Assembly: GCA_003725585.1 (NCBI GenBank)
Contig: RJMB01000003.1
Coordinates: forward strand, 248,001-312,000
From: Halostreptopolyspora alba
GTDB taxonomy: Bacteria > Actinomycetota > Actinomycetes > Streptosporangiales > Streptosporangiaceae
Reading direction: 5' to 3'
Length of the DNA: 64,000 nucleotides
The notes beneath the pieces were generated by a model. It made no database searches and was not told where the DNA came from. It saw only the letters and a list, made by a program, of their open reading frames with translations. Shown piece after piece: positions 21,506 to 29,568 of this stretch. The translations under genes were made by a program, and so were the position numbers. Each line of letters begins with the position of its first letter. Position 1 is the stretch's first letter.

Positions 21506-22423
21506 ATGCGTGTTGCCATTATCGGGCAGGCGGAATTCGGAGAGGCGGTGCTCCGGCGACTGCTGGACGATGGTGTGACCGTTGCCGGTGTCGCGGCACC
21601 CGAGCCCACCGGTAACGGCCGGCGTGACCCGCTGTGGTCCGCGAGTGAGGCGAACGACATCCCTCGGGTATCGACCACGGCCCTGAAAGAGCCCAACGGC
21701 CTCGTGAAGTGGAAGGAACTCGAGGCCGACTTCTGCCTCATGGCGTTCGTCACCGAGTTCCTGCCGGACGAGGTGTTCACGCTTCCCAAGTACGGAACGG
21801 CGCAGTACCACCCCAGCCTGCTGCCGTCGTACCGCGGCAAGTCGGCGATCAACTGGGCCATCATCAACGGGGAGAAGGAGACCGGCCTGAGCGTCTTCTG
21901 GCCGGACGAGGGGATCGACACCGGACCGATCCTGTTGCAGAAGCGGTGCGAGATCGGTCCCGACGACACCGTGGGCAGCCTCTACTTCGACCGCCTGTTC
22001 CCCATGGGGGTGGACGCCATGTCCGAGGCGGTGTCACTGGTGGCGGCGGGAGAGGCGCCGCGCGTCGAGCAGGACCACGCCGCCGCGACGTTCGAGCCCG
22101 GATGCCGTGACCAGCACGCCGAGATCCACTGGCACCGTCCGGCACGGGTGGTATACGACCTGATCCGGGGCTGTGACCCCCGGCCGGGCGCGTGGACCCT
22201 CTTCAACGAGGAGAGGCTGCGGTTCTTCGACTGCCGTCTCACCGGGGAGCGGCGTCCCGGGATGCCCGGGCAGGTTCTCGACATCGACGACGAGGGCTTC
22301 TCGATCCGGCTCAACGGCGGTGTGCTCCGCGTCGGACGGGTTCGGCACACCGGCAGGAGCAAGGTCCCCGCCGGGGAGTGGGCCTCCCACGTGGGCCTCA
22401 CCACCGGGTTCCGCTTCCGGTGA
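21506..22423 (+). CDS. formyltransferase, like the N-terminal domain of 10-formyl-THF dehydrogenase
   Basis: This 305-residue protein has a formyl_trans_N Rossmann domain (1-200) and a C-terminal OB-like FMT_C domain (205-305). The conserved block from YHPSLLPSYRGKSAIN to WPDEGIDTGP closely resembles the hydrolase domain of ALDH1L1-type 10-formyltetrahydrofolate dehydrogenase and is less like Met-tRNA formyltransferase; His in YHPS and Asp in GIDTG match its catalytic pair. No aldehyde dehydrogenase or acyl-carrier segment follows, so it is a stand-alone domain. It may use or hydrolyse 10-formyl-THF, or formylate an amine. A GC hairpin follows. Confidence 0.82.
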   Translation: MRVAIIGQAEFGEAVLRRLLDDGVTVAGVAAPEPTGNGRRDPLWSASEANDIPRVSTTALKEPNGLVKWKELEADFCLMAFVTEFLPDEVFTLPKYGTAQYHPSLLPSYRGKSAINWAIINGEKETGLSVFWPDEGIDTGPILLQKRCEIGPDDTVGSLYFDRLFPMGVDAMSEAVSLVAAGEAPRVEQDHAAATFEPGCRDQHAEIHWHRPARVVYDLIRGCDPRPGAWTLFNEERLRFFDCRLTGERRPGMPGQVLDIDDEGFSIRLNGGVLRVGRVRHTGRSKVPAGEWASHVGLTTGFRFR

Positions 22424-22438
22424 CCCCGCCGGGTGCCG

Positions 22439-22474
22439 CCCCGCGCTCTCCACGGTCACAGGGGGAGCGCGGGG
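22439..22474 (+). terminator. GC hairpin after formyltransferase
   Basis: Perfect 10-bp arms at 22439-22448 and 22465-22474 surround a 16-nt loop, starting 16 bp after the stop. No T-run follows, which is common in high-GC actinomycetes. Confidence 0.55.
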
Positions 22475-22585
22475 GCCACTTCCGGCGGAGCCTTCGCGGG
22501 AATCCCGGAACCGGGCCCGCGTTGGGTGTCACACCACGGCCTCGCGCGGCGTCTCCATGTCGAAACCGTCGACGGAGGAGGAGAC

Positions 22586-23164
22586 ATGGCCAGCGACACC
22601 CGGGTGCCCAAAGCTGAGGTCACCGGCGTCTACGGCGCCGTGGCGAAGTGGTTCTGCAGGCGGATGTTCGGGACGGTGCCCGAACCCCTCGAAGTGATGT
22701 GGCACAACCGGCCGGTACTCAGGGTCAGCCTCGGCGTCGGCCGGAAGACCGCCAAGTGGAACGAGTGCGACGAGAGCCTGAAGTCCTACGCCCACATGGC
22801 GGTGGCCTCCCTTGTCGGCTGCGCGTTCTGCCTCGACCTGGGGTACTTCCGGGCGTACGACGAGGGGCTCGACGAGACCAAGGCGCGGGAGGTGCCGCGC
22901 TGGCGTGAGTCGGAGCTGTTCACTGCGTTGGAGCGCGACGTGTTGGAGTACGCCGAGGCGATGGCGCGGACCCCGCCGACCGTCACCGACGATCTCTCCG
23001 CGCGGCTGCTGGAGCAGCTCGGGGCGCCGGCGCTGGTCGAGCTCACGTCCTGGATCGCGTTCGCGGACATGGCCGCCCGCACCAACACCGCCCTCGGGAT
23101 CGAGGCGCAGGGCTTGGCCGCCTCCTGCGAGCTGCGCCCCCTCGCGCAGCCGGCGGGAAAGTAG
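22586..23164 (+). CDS. carboxymuconolactone decarboxylase/AhpD-like protein, ECF41 partner
   Basis: This 192-residue protein of the AhpD-like superfamily has the CxxC pair in VGCAFCLDLG (about residue 78); the His that follows the pair in classical AhpD is not present. The ATG at 22586 follows GGAGGAGGAG. It lies 10 bp upstream of an ECF41 sigma factor gene. ECF41 sigma factors are typically encoded beside a carboxymuconolactone decarboxylase, oxidoreductase or epimerase that belongs to their regulon, so the pair is a standard module. Confidence 0.88.
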   Translation: MASDTRVPKAEVTGVYGAVAKWFCRRMFGTVPEPLEVMWHNRPVLRVSLGVGRKTAKWNECDESLKSYAHMAVASLVGCAFCLDLGYFRAYDEGLDETKAREVPRWRESELFTALERDVLEYAEAMARTPPTVTDDLSARLLEQLGAPALVELTSWIAFADMAARTNTALGIEAQGLAASCELRPLAQPAGK

Positions 23165-23174
23165 CGTCCCCGGT

Positions 23175-24050
23175 ATGAGCGACGATCCTTTCGTCACCCA
23201 CCGCAGCCTGCTGTTCACGGTCGCCTACGAAATGCTCGGGTCGGCGGCCGACGCCGAGGACGTCGTGCAGGAGACCTGGCTGCGCTGGGCGGACATCGAC
23301 CAGGCCGGGGTGCGCGATCCGCGGGCCTATCTGGTGCGGATCGTGACCCGGCAGGCGCTCGACCGCCTTCGGACCGTGACACGACGGCGGGAGGAGTACG
23401 TGGGGGAGTGGTTGCCCGAACCGCTGCTGACCAGTCCCGACGTGGTCGAGGACATCGAGCTCGCGGAGAGCGTGTCGATGGCGATGCTCACGGTGTTGGA
23501 GACGCTCGGCCCGGTGGAGCGCGCGGTGTTCGTGCTGCGGGAGGTTTTCGAGGCGCCGTACGAGGAGATCGCCGGGGCGCTTGGGAGGTCCCCGGCGGCG
23601 GTTCGCCAGATCGCCCACCGGGCGCGGGAACACGTGGCGGCCCGCCGGCCCCGGATGGAGGTGGGCCGGGCCGAGCAGCAGGCCGTCGTGGACCGGTTCC
23701 GCTCGGCGGTCCGGACCGGGGACCTGCGGGGGCTCCTGGACGTCCTCGCGCCCGATGTGGTGCTGGTCGCTGACGGCGGCGGGCTGGTGCGCGCGTTCCG
23801 ACACCCGCTCGATGGCGCGGAGCGCGTGGCTCGGGTCCTCTCCGGTTTCCCCGGGGCCGCGGGCGACTTCCACATCGAGGCCGTGTGGCTCAACGGCGCC
23901 CCGGCGCTGCGGATCGAGTCCGAGGGCGCGCTCGACACCGCGGTCAGCCTGGCCGTCGAGGCGGGACGGATCACCCGTATCTACGTGGTCCGCAACCCGA
24001 ACAAGCTCACCCGAATCGAGGAGGCGACACGGCTCAGCCGGACCCGGTGA
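23175..24050 (+). CDS. ECF41-family RNA polymerase sigma factor (SigJ-like)
   Basis: This 291-residue sigma factor has sigma2 (about 5-75), sigma4 (about 105-160, with the HTH YEEIAGALGRSPAAVRQIAHRA split across the recognition helix) and a fused C-terminal SnoaL-like domain (about 170-285). The linker WLPEPL motif, the VLVADGGG motif and the terminal NPNKL motif (NPDKL in most members) are hallmarks of ECF41, where the C-terminal domain replaces an anti-sigma factor. The start is ATG at 23175; a much longer upstream frame is antisense-like sequence over the preceding gene. Confidence 0.93.
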   Translation: MSDDPFVTHRSLLFTVAYEMLGSAADAEDVVQETWLRWADIDQAGVRDPRAYLVRIVTRQALDRLRTVTRRREEYVGEWLPEPLLTSPDVVEDIELAESVSMAMLTVLETLGPVERAVFVLREVFEAPYEEIAGALGRSPAAVRQIAHRAREHVAARRPRMEVGRAEQQAVVDRFRSAVRTGDLRGLLDVLAPDVVLVADGGGLVRAFRHPLDGAERVARVLSGFPGAAGDFHIEAVWLNGAPALRIESEGALDTAVSLAVEAGRITRIYVVRNPNKLTRIEEATRLSRTR

Positions 24051-24117
24051 AACACGACCGGGGGACTCGGCGGAGCGGGCATCCCGACCACCGCACAAGG
24101 GCACATACCCTGGGGCC

Positions 24118-24744
24118 GTGATCGCGTCCGAACCGGAGGGCAACGGCGCGACCTCCGCCGTGCCGCGCGGCAGTGGCGGCGTCGCGCTCACCGACGCAGC
24201 GCGGGAGATCTTCGCCGAGCGCGGCTACCACGGCGCCTCCATCCGGGATGTGGCCAAACGCGCCGGGCTGAGCCTGTCCGCGCTGTACTACTGGCACTCC
24301 AGCAAGCAGGAGTTGCTGGCGGTGGTGTTGGAGGACAGCATCAACGACTACTTTCGCACGTGCGACTCCGCGCTGCACGCGGCCGAGGACGACCCCACGT
24401 CGCGGTTGTGCGCGCTGGTCCGGGCCACCGTTGACTACCGGGTCCGCAGGCGGGTGGAGAGCACGCTCGCCGCGCAGGAGTTCCGCAACCTCGAGGAACC
24501 GTACGCGCGGCGGTTGGTGAAGTTACGCGAGCCGGCCACCCGGATGTGGCAGGGCATCATCGACGAGGGGGTGCGGGAGGGGGTGTTCCGCTGCCCGCAC
24601 CCGCGCGACGCCCGGCGCGCGATCCAGGCCGCCTGCAACGCGATCGCGCAGTGGTACGACCCGAACGGCGATGTCGACCCCGGGGAGCTGGCCGAGCGGT
24701 ACGTGGCGATCGCGCTGCGGATCGTGGACCACCCACGTGCCTAG
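24118..24744 (+). CDS. TetR-family transcriptional regulator
   Basis: This 208-residue regulator has an N-terminal TetR HTH (about 22-70: AREIFAERGYHGASIRDVAK, then AGLSLSALYYWHSSKQELL) and a helical ligand domain with QEFRNLEEPYARRL. A GTG at 24118 is taken as the start since the frame upstream overlaps the sigma factor gene. The arrangement resembles regulators of lipid or steroid degradation operons (KstR2-like in layout), and a large acyl-CoA catabolic cluster lies next to it. It is convergent to the SMP-30 gene with a 4-bp overlap. Confidence 0.88.
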   Translation: MIASEPEGNGATSAVPRGSGGVALTDAAREIFAERGYHGASIRDVAKRAGLSLSALYYWHSSKQELLAVVLEDSINDYFRTCDSALHAAEDDPTSRLCALVRATVDYRVRRRVESTLAAQEFRNLEEPYARRLVKLREPATRMWQGIIDEGVREGVFRCPHPRDARRAIQAACNAIAQWYDPNGDVDPGELAERYVAIALRIVDHPRA

Positions 24745-25679
24745 GTGTTGAAGTTCAGCCGCAGACCGGGGCGGGGCCACTCCACCGCGTACAGTCTGCC
24801 CAGGCCGGAGGACGTGATGTAGGCGGTGCGCAGGTCGGGCCCGCCGAAGCAGATGTTGGTCACGAAGACGTCGTACTCCGGCATGGTGACCACGTCCTTG
24901 AGTTCACCGTCGGGGTCCAGCACACTGATCGCGCCGGCGACCAGGGTGGCCACGCACACGTTGCCCTCGGAGTCCACCGCGAGCGAGTCGAGTGGCTGGT
25001 AGCCGGAGAAGCCGTGCAGCAGTCGGGCGCCGCCCGGCCCGACCGCTCCGGGCTCCCGCCGTAGCCGCCCCGGGCTGTCGATGTCCCAGTACCAGACCCG
25101 GCCGGTCACGGTCTCCGAGACATAGACGCGGGACCCGTCCGGGGACAACCCCACCCCGTTCGGCTCGGTCAGTGGGTAGGCGATCTCCTCGACGCGCGAA
25201 CCGTCCACGGTGCCGTAGTACAGCCCGCCGCGGTCGCGGTCCCGGTCCCGGGTCTTGCCCAGGTCGGTGAAGTAGAACCCGCCGTGCTCGTCGAACACGA
25301 TGTCGTTCGGACCGCGCAGCGGGTGCCCGGCCACTTCGGTGTACAGCTCGGTCACCGCGCCTTCCATGGTGACGCGCTGGACGCGACCGCCGGTGTAGCC
25401 GGCCGGCTGGTGTCCGGGCGCGGTGAGGCCGTGCAGGTCGTGCCATTCGAAGCCGCCGTTGTTGCACACGTAGACCGCCCCGTCCGGGCCGATCGCCGCG
25501 CCATTGGGGCCGCCGCCACAGTCGCCGACGACTGTGGTGGTGCCGTCCGGCGCGACCCGGGTCAGTGTGCCGCGCTGGATCTCGACCAGCAGCACGGACC
25601 CGTCCGACAGCGCGATCGGGCCTTCCGGGAACCGCAAGCCGTCCGTGATCTGGCGTATCTCGGTCATGGGGGGTGCCAC
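24741..25679 (-). CDS. SMP-30/gluconolactonase-family hydrolase
   Basis: This 312-residue six-bladed beta-propeller of the SMP-30/gluconolactonase/LRE family has metal-site residues in GLRFPEGPIAL (Glu), GPNDIVFDEHGGFYFTD (Asn, Asp) and LDSLAVDSEGNVCVA (Asp). Members open lactones or hydrolyse esters. It lies at the downstream end of the minus-strand acyl-CoA catabolic gene group, after a decayed region. The substrate is unknown. Confidence 0.87.
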   Translation of the reverse strand: MAPPMTEIRQITDGLRFPEGPIALSDGSVLLVEIQRGTLTRVAPDGTTTVVGDCGGGPNGAAIGPDGAVYVCNNGGFEWHDLHGLTAPGHQPAGYTGGRVQRVTMEGAVTELYTEVAGHPLRGPNDIVFDEHGGFYFTDLGKTRDRDRDRGGLYYGTVDGSRVEEIAYPLTEPNGVGLSPDGSRVYVSETVTGRVWYWDIDSPGRLRREPGAVGPGGARLLHGFSGYQPLDSLAVDSEGNVCVATLVAGAISVLDPDGELKDVVTMPEYDVFVTNICFGGPDLRTAYITSSGLGRLYAVEWPRPGLRLNFNT

Positions 25680-25778
25680 CTTCCTGCGGAACGTGTCCGC
25701 GGATCGCGTGCGGGCCTCGCGGCGACGGTGCCACGAGGCGGCTCGGGTTCTCCGCCACGGGCGCCTGGTTGGTCGGCG

Positions 25779-26135
25779 TCAGCTCGGATGCTCGAGGTGG
25801 CGCGGGTTGGCCACCAGTAGCCGGTCGGTGACCGTCGCGCGCACCGCTGCGAGTACGGTCGGGTCGTCGGGGGCGAGTGTGCCCTCGCGTAGCGCCCCGG
25901 CGAGCCCGGCGTGTGTGCGTGCCATGGCCGAGCGTGACGAGCCGCTCGCCGTGTGCGTGTTGCTGTGCCGGGCCGGGTTCGATCTCCCGTTCCACGGTGC
26001 GCGCAACGTTCGCGGTGACCCTGGAGTGGAAACCCAGCCACCCCTCGGTCGCCGGTCGCACCCGCTCGTTGAGGAACTCGCGTACCGCGGCCAGCGGCTC
26101 CGTGGCCTCCGGCCCGCCGTGCGGGTCCGATGTGG
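25779..26135 (-). pseudogene. frameshifted DUF6285-like gene
   Basis: The family-like sequence is split over two frames. One frame carries AAVREFLNERVRPATEGW followed by FHSRVTANVARTVEREIEPG (to about 25925). The next carries HAGLAGALREGTLAPDD and ends with TDRLLVANPRHLEHPS and a stop at 25779. No start codon exists in the first frame above the conserved block. DUF6285 genes commonly travel with acyl-CoA dehydrogenase and phosphotransferase genes. Either the gene is decayed or the assembly has a one-base error near 25925. Confidence 0.6.
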
Positions 26136-26170
26136 GGACCGGGGGCGGTGTGGGGCGTTTCCGGTTCTGC

Positions 26171-26266
26171 CGCGTGGTCGGTGGGCATGTTGAACCTCCA
26201 CCAGTGGAAGCCCTCCGAGAACCTCGTCGTGTCGCTCGGGACGATGAAGGCGGTGATGCCGTGCGC
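26171..26266 (-). pseudogene. internal fragment of an acyl-CoA dehydrogenase gene
   Basis: One minus-strand frame reads HGITAFIVPSDTTRFSEGF and then HWWRFNMPTDHA, which matches the middle beta-domain of acyl-CoA dehydrogenases (pattern G-I-S/T-A-F-x-V-x-x-D-T-x-G-F ending in FNMPTDHAEV). Both ends are missing and the frame runs directly into the DUF6285 remnant. A deletion between a former dehydrogenase gene and a DUF6285 gene explains this. Confidence 0.6.
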
Positions 26267-26307
26267 GTCGCCCCTGAGGGGCGACGCTCGAGGCACGCCC
26301 GGCGCCG

Positions 26308-26366
26308 CCGGTGTACTCGCCCACGGTTACCGCACCGACCAGCGCCCGGTGTACTCGCCCACGGTT
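26308..26366. repeat. 21-bp direct repeat at the crotonase 3' end
   Basis: Identical 21-bp copies lie at 26308-26328 and 26346-26366. The second encodes TVGEYTG near the end of the crotonase; the first lies just after its stop codon. The duplication abuts the decayed acyl-CoA dehydrogenase/DUF6285 segment and probably marks a rearrangement end. Confidence 0.8.
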
Positions 26367-27115
26367 TTGTCCCGGAAGGCCCGCAGCGCCACCGCGACGT
26401 CCGTGGTGGCGAAGTTGATGGACTGCGCCCTCGCCTCGTTCTCCAGCGCCTCCCGCAGCGTCGCGTTCGTGCCCTCCTCGAGTAGCCTCTTGGTCTGCGC
26501 CAACGCCATCGGCGGGCTGGCGGCGAGCCGTGCCGCCGTGTCGGCGACGAACCCGTGCAGCTCGTCGCCCGGCTTCACCCAGGTGACCAGGCCGAGCTGG
26601 TACGCCTCGTCGGCGTCGACGAAGTCCGCGAGCAGCGCCAACCGTTTCGCCTGTTGTAACCCGACGAGCCTGGGTAGCAACCAGGAGCCCCCGAAGTCCA
26701 CGGACAGCGCGCGATGGGTGAAGATCTGGCTGAACCGCGCGTCGCTGGAGGCGGCGACCAGGTCACACCCGAGCGCGATGTTCCATCCCGCACCGACCGC
26801 CACGCCGTCGACCTTCGCGATCGTCGGCTTCTCCAACTCGTGCAACGTCAACGCGATCTCGTTGATCCGGCGCATCCGCGGCAGCGGGTGGGAGGTCTCC
26901 CCGCCGTCCGACCCGATATCCGCGCCCGCGCAGAACGCGCCGCCGGCACCGGTGACCACGACCGCTCGGGTCCGCTGGTCCCGCCCGACCTCGCGCAGCG
27001 CGGCCCCCAGGGATTCCCAGGTGTTGTCGTCGATCGCGTTCTTGTGGCGTGGACGGTTCAGTGTGATGGTCGAGACCGCCCCGTCCCGGGACAGCAGTAC
27101 CGTGGAGTCCTCCAC
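26327..27115 (-). CDS. enoyl-CoA hydratase/isomerase (crotonase family)
   Basis: This 262-residue crotonase-fold enzyme acts on acyl-CoA thioesters, usually hydrating a trans-2-enoyl-CoA. The first oxyanion-hole segment is GAGGAFCAGADIGSD and the second is KVDGVAVGAGWNIALGCD. The expected first catalytic Glu of hydratases is not obvious in the second region (HRALSVDFGGSWLLPR), where Asp-Phe appears, as in several isomerase-like members. A GTG at 27115 with GGAG upstream is chosen; further upstream the frame overlaps the dehydrogenase gene. The C-terminus carries a short direct duplication. Confidence 0.88.
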   Translation of the reverse strand: MEDSTVLLSRDGAVSTITLNRPRHKNAIDDNTWESLGAALREVGRDQRTRAVVVTGAGGAFCAGADIGSDGGETSHPLPRMRRINEIALTLHELEKPTIAKVDGVAVGAGWNIALGCDLVAASSDARFSQIFTHRALSVDFGGSWLLPRLVGLQQAKRLALLADFVDADEAYQLGLVTWVKPGDELHGFVADTAARLAASPPMALAQTKRLLEEGTNATLREALENEARAQSINFATTDVAVALRAFRDKTVGEYTGRWSVR

Positions 27116-27143
27116 CGCCGGCTCCGTTCCGCTCGGCTCCCCA

Positions 27144-28256
27144 CTACACGCCCAGCCGCTCGGCCAGCCGCTCCCGTTGCTGGTCCGCAGCGCCGAGGAG
27201 CAGCTCACTCGTCTTGGCCCGTTTGTAGTACAGGTGCGCGTCGTGCTCCCACGTGTATCCGACACCGCCGTGCAGCTGCACGGCGTCGGCCGCCACCCGG
27301 AAACTCGCCGGGCCGGTGTGCGCCTGCGCCAGTGCCGCGGCCAACGGAAGCTCAGCCGGGGCGTGGTCGGCGGCCCAGGCCGCGTAGCGCAACACCGACT
27401 CGGCCTGCTGGTAGGCGCAGTACATGTCCGCGCACCCGTGTTTGACCGCCTGGTACGAGCCGACCGGGCGACCGAACTGGACCCGGGACTTCGTGTAGTC
27501 CACGGTCATCTCCAGCACCCTGGACATCATGCCCACCCGCTCCGCGGTAAGCGCCACCGCGGCACGGTCCCGCACCGCCTCCAGCACCGCCGCCGGATCG
27601 GCGCCGTCGGCCCGGTGCGCCGGCGTCGAGGCGAACTCCAGGCGCGCCATCGGGCGTGTCGGATCGAGGGTGCGCAGTCGTGTCCTGCCCAGCCCGGCCG
27701 CGTCGCCGGACACCGCGAACCACGCCGGCCCTTCCGGCGCCGTGGCGTAGGCCAGCACGGTGTCGGCGACATCCCCGGAGACCACGAAGGACACGTGTCC
27801 GTCGAGCACCCAGCCGCCGTCGCGCCACCCGGCGGTGAGGCTGGCCGTCGCGGAGCCCCAGTCCCCGTCGTCACCGGCCGGGGCGACCGCGCCGATTCGC
27901 TCGCCGGAGGCCAGCCCCGCCAACAACCTCTGCTCGAGGGTCGCGTCCTCCAGCGCGAGCACGGTGTCCACCGCGAGCGCGGCCGAGGCGAGGTACGGTA
28001 CCGGGGCCAGCGCGCGCCCCAGCTCTTCGAGTACCACGCAGCGCTCCACGTGTCCGGCACCCGAACCACCCCGTGACTCCGACACCACCAGCCCGGCCAG
28101 CCCGAGCTCCGCGGAGACGCGTCGCCACAGCGCGGGATCGTAGCCGTCGCCGCCGTCCATCACCTCGCGCACCCGGGTCGGTGGCGCGTGATCCGCGAGT
28201 AGCTCGCGCACGGTGGACCGCAGCTGTCGCTGCTCGCTGTCCAACACCAGCCGCAT
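27144..28256 (-). CDS. acyl-CoA dehydrogenase (FadE-type)
   Basis: This 370-residue flavoprotein of the acyl-CoA dehydrogenase family shows the C-terminal FAD-contact pattern SRVQFGRPVGSYQAVKHGCADMY and QLHGGVGYTWEHD. The central beta-domain is shorter and more divergent than in classical enzymes. A start at 28256 (MRLVLDSEQ) is preferred to a GTG seven codons upstream. It is paired with a second dehydrogenase directly upstream; such pairs form heterotetramers in actinobacterial steroid and branched-acid degradation, and this member looks like the smaller-domain partner. Confidence 0.9.
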   Translation of the reverse strand: MRLVLDSEQRQLRSTVRELLADHAPPTRVREVMDGGDGYDPALWRRVSAELGLAGLVVSESRGGSGAGHVERCVVLEELGRALAPVPYLASAALAVDTVLALEDATLEQRLLAGLASGERIGAVAPAGDDGDWGSATASLTAGWRDGGWVLDGHVSFVVSGDVADTVLAYATAPEGPAWFAVSGDAAGLGRTRLRTLDPTRPMARLEFASTPAHRADGADPAAVLEAVRDRAAVALTAERVGMMSRVLEMTVDYTKSRVQFGRPVGSYQAVKHGCADMYCAYQQAESVLRYAAWAADHAPAELPLAAALAQAHTGPASFRVAADAVQLHGGVGYTWEHDAHLYYKRAKTSELLLGAADQQRERLAERLGV

Positions 28257-28273
28257 GATCGACTCCCTGCCCC

Positions 28274-29488
28274 TCACGCCCGAGGCTGCGTGCCCACACG
28301 CAGCTCGCGGAACGGGACATCCCGGTCGACCTGGGGTTCCTTGGGCAGGCCCAGGACACGGTCACCGATGATGCCACGTTGGATCTGGTTGGTACCTCCG
28401 GCGATGCTGGATGCCGGGGTGGCGTTGATCGCCACGGCGAGCTCCTCACCCGCCTCGTCGGCGGGATCCCACGCCGCCGTGCGCGCCCCGGCGATCAGCC
28501 CGGCCACTCGCACCGCGCGCCACAGCAGCTCGGCACCCCCGAGCTTGGCGACCGAGCCGCGCGCGCCGGGTGGGGTACCGGAGTCGGCCTCCTGCCGCAG
28601 CCGGGAGTTGAACAGTGTCAGCGCGCGTTCCGCGGCGTACAGCTCGGCCAGCTCGCCACGCACCACCGGATCGTCGGCCCTGCCGGTACGACGGGCCAGC
28701 TCGGCGAGGTTCGTGTAGGCCAGCGGGTCGTGTCGGCGGCGCACCGAGCCACCGATCGAGACCCGCTCGTGCCCGAGCATGGTCACCGCGGCCGCCCAGC
28801 CCCCGTCGACCTCGCCGAGCACCGCGTCCGCGGGCAGCCGCACATCGTCGAAGTACACCTCGTTGAACGGGGCCCGGCCCGTCATGTCCCGTAGCGGGCG
28901 CACGCTCACGCCCGGGGCGTGCATGTCCACGATGAACATGGTGAGGCCCTGGTGCTTGGGGACGTCCGGGTCGGTCCGCGCCAGCAGGGCGCCGAAGTCG
29001 GCCTGCTGCGCGCCGGAGGTCCACACCTTCTGCCCGTTGACGACCCAGTCCGAGCCGTCGCCCACCGCCCGGGTCTGCAGGCTCGCCACGTCCGAACCGG
29101 CACCCGGCTCGGAGAACAGCTGGCACCAGATCCGCTCGCCGCGCAGCAGCGGACGCAGATAGCGGGTCTTCTGCTCGGTCGTGCCCAGGTCCACCAGGGT
29201 CGGCCCGCACATGCCCATACCGATCATGAAGGGGTCGGTGGGCAGGTCGTAGTCGGCCGCCTCGTCGTTGAACACCTGCTGCTCGGCCGCGGTCAGGCCC
29301 TGGCCGCCGAATTCCACGGGCCAGGTGATGCCGGCGAAACCGGCGTCGTAGAGCGCGGCCTGGAAGCGCTTGGCGGCCGCGAGCTGCTCCTCGGGCGAGC
29401 GGTTCACGGTGGGCTCCGGCGCGTTGTCCGCGAGCCACTGCCGCACCCTGGCCCTGAACGTGTCCACCGGCCCGTCCTCGACGTCCAT
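28274..29488 (-). CDS. acyl-CoA dehydrogenase (FadE-type, partner subunit)
   Basis: This 404-residue acyl-CoA dehydrogenase has the FAD/substrate motif WCQLFSEPGAGSDVASL, the NGQKVWTSGAQ segment and the C-terminal SSIAGGTNQIQRGIIGDRVLG motif. It is first in a minus-strand run with the second dehydrogenase and the crotonase. ATG at 29486-29488 follows GGAGGAACC. Together with ligases and the LLM oxidoreductase it suggests degradation of an unusual carboxylic acid (branched, terpenoid or steroid-like), but the substrate is not identifiable. Confidence 0.92.
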   Translation of the reverse strand: MDVEDGPVDTFRARVRQWLADNAPEPTVNRSPEEQLAAAKRFQAALYDAGFAGITWPVEFGGQGLTAAEQQVFNDEAADYDLPTDPFMIGMGMCGPTLVDLGTTEQKTRYLRPLLRGERIWCQLFSEPGAGSDVASLQTRAVGDGSDWVVNGQKVWTSGAQQADFGALLARTDPDVPKHQGLTMFIVDMHAPGVSVRPLRDMTGRAPFNEVYFDDVRLPADAVLGEVDGGWAAAVTMLGHERVSIGGSVRRRHDPLAYTNLAELARRTGRADDPVVRGELAELYAAERALTLFNSRLRQEADSGTPPGARGSVAKLGGAELLWRAVRVAGLIAGARTAAWDPADEAGEELAVAINATPASSIAGGTNQIQRGIIGDRVLGLPKEPQVDRDVPFRELRVGTQPRA

Positions 29489-29568
29489 GCGGGTTCCTCC
29501 GCCTTCGCTTATCGAACACTCGTTAAGTTAACACCGTGACAAGCTCCCGCCAATGCCCGCGACGAGTC
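29489..29568. promoter_or_regulatory. short AT-rich promoter region upstream of acyl-CoA dehydrogenases
   Basis: This 80-bp gap contains AACACTCGTT (29515-29524; AAC-N4-GTT dyad) and GTTAAC next to it. Its base composition differs from the flanking genes. It probably holds the promoter of the minus-strand dehydrogenase operon and a TetR-type operator. Confidence 0.4.
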
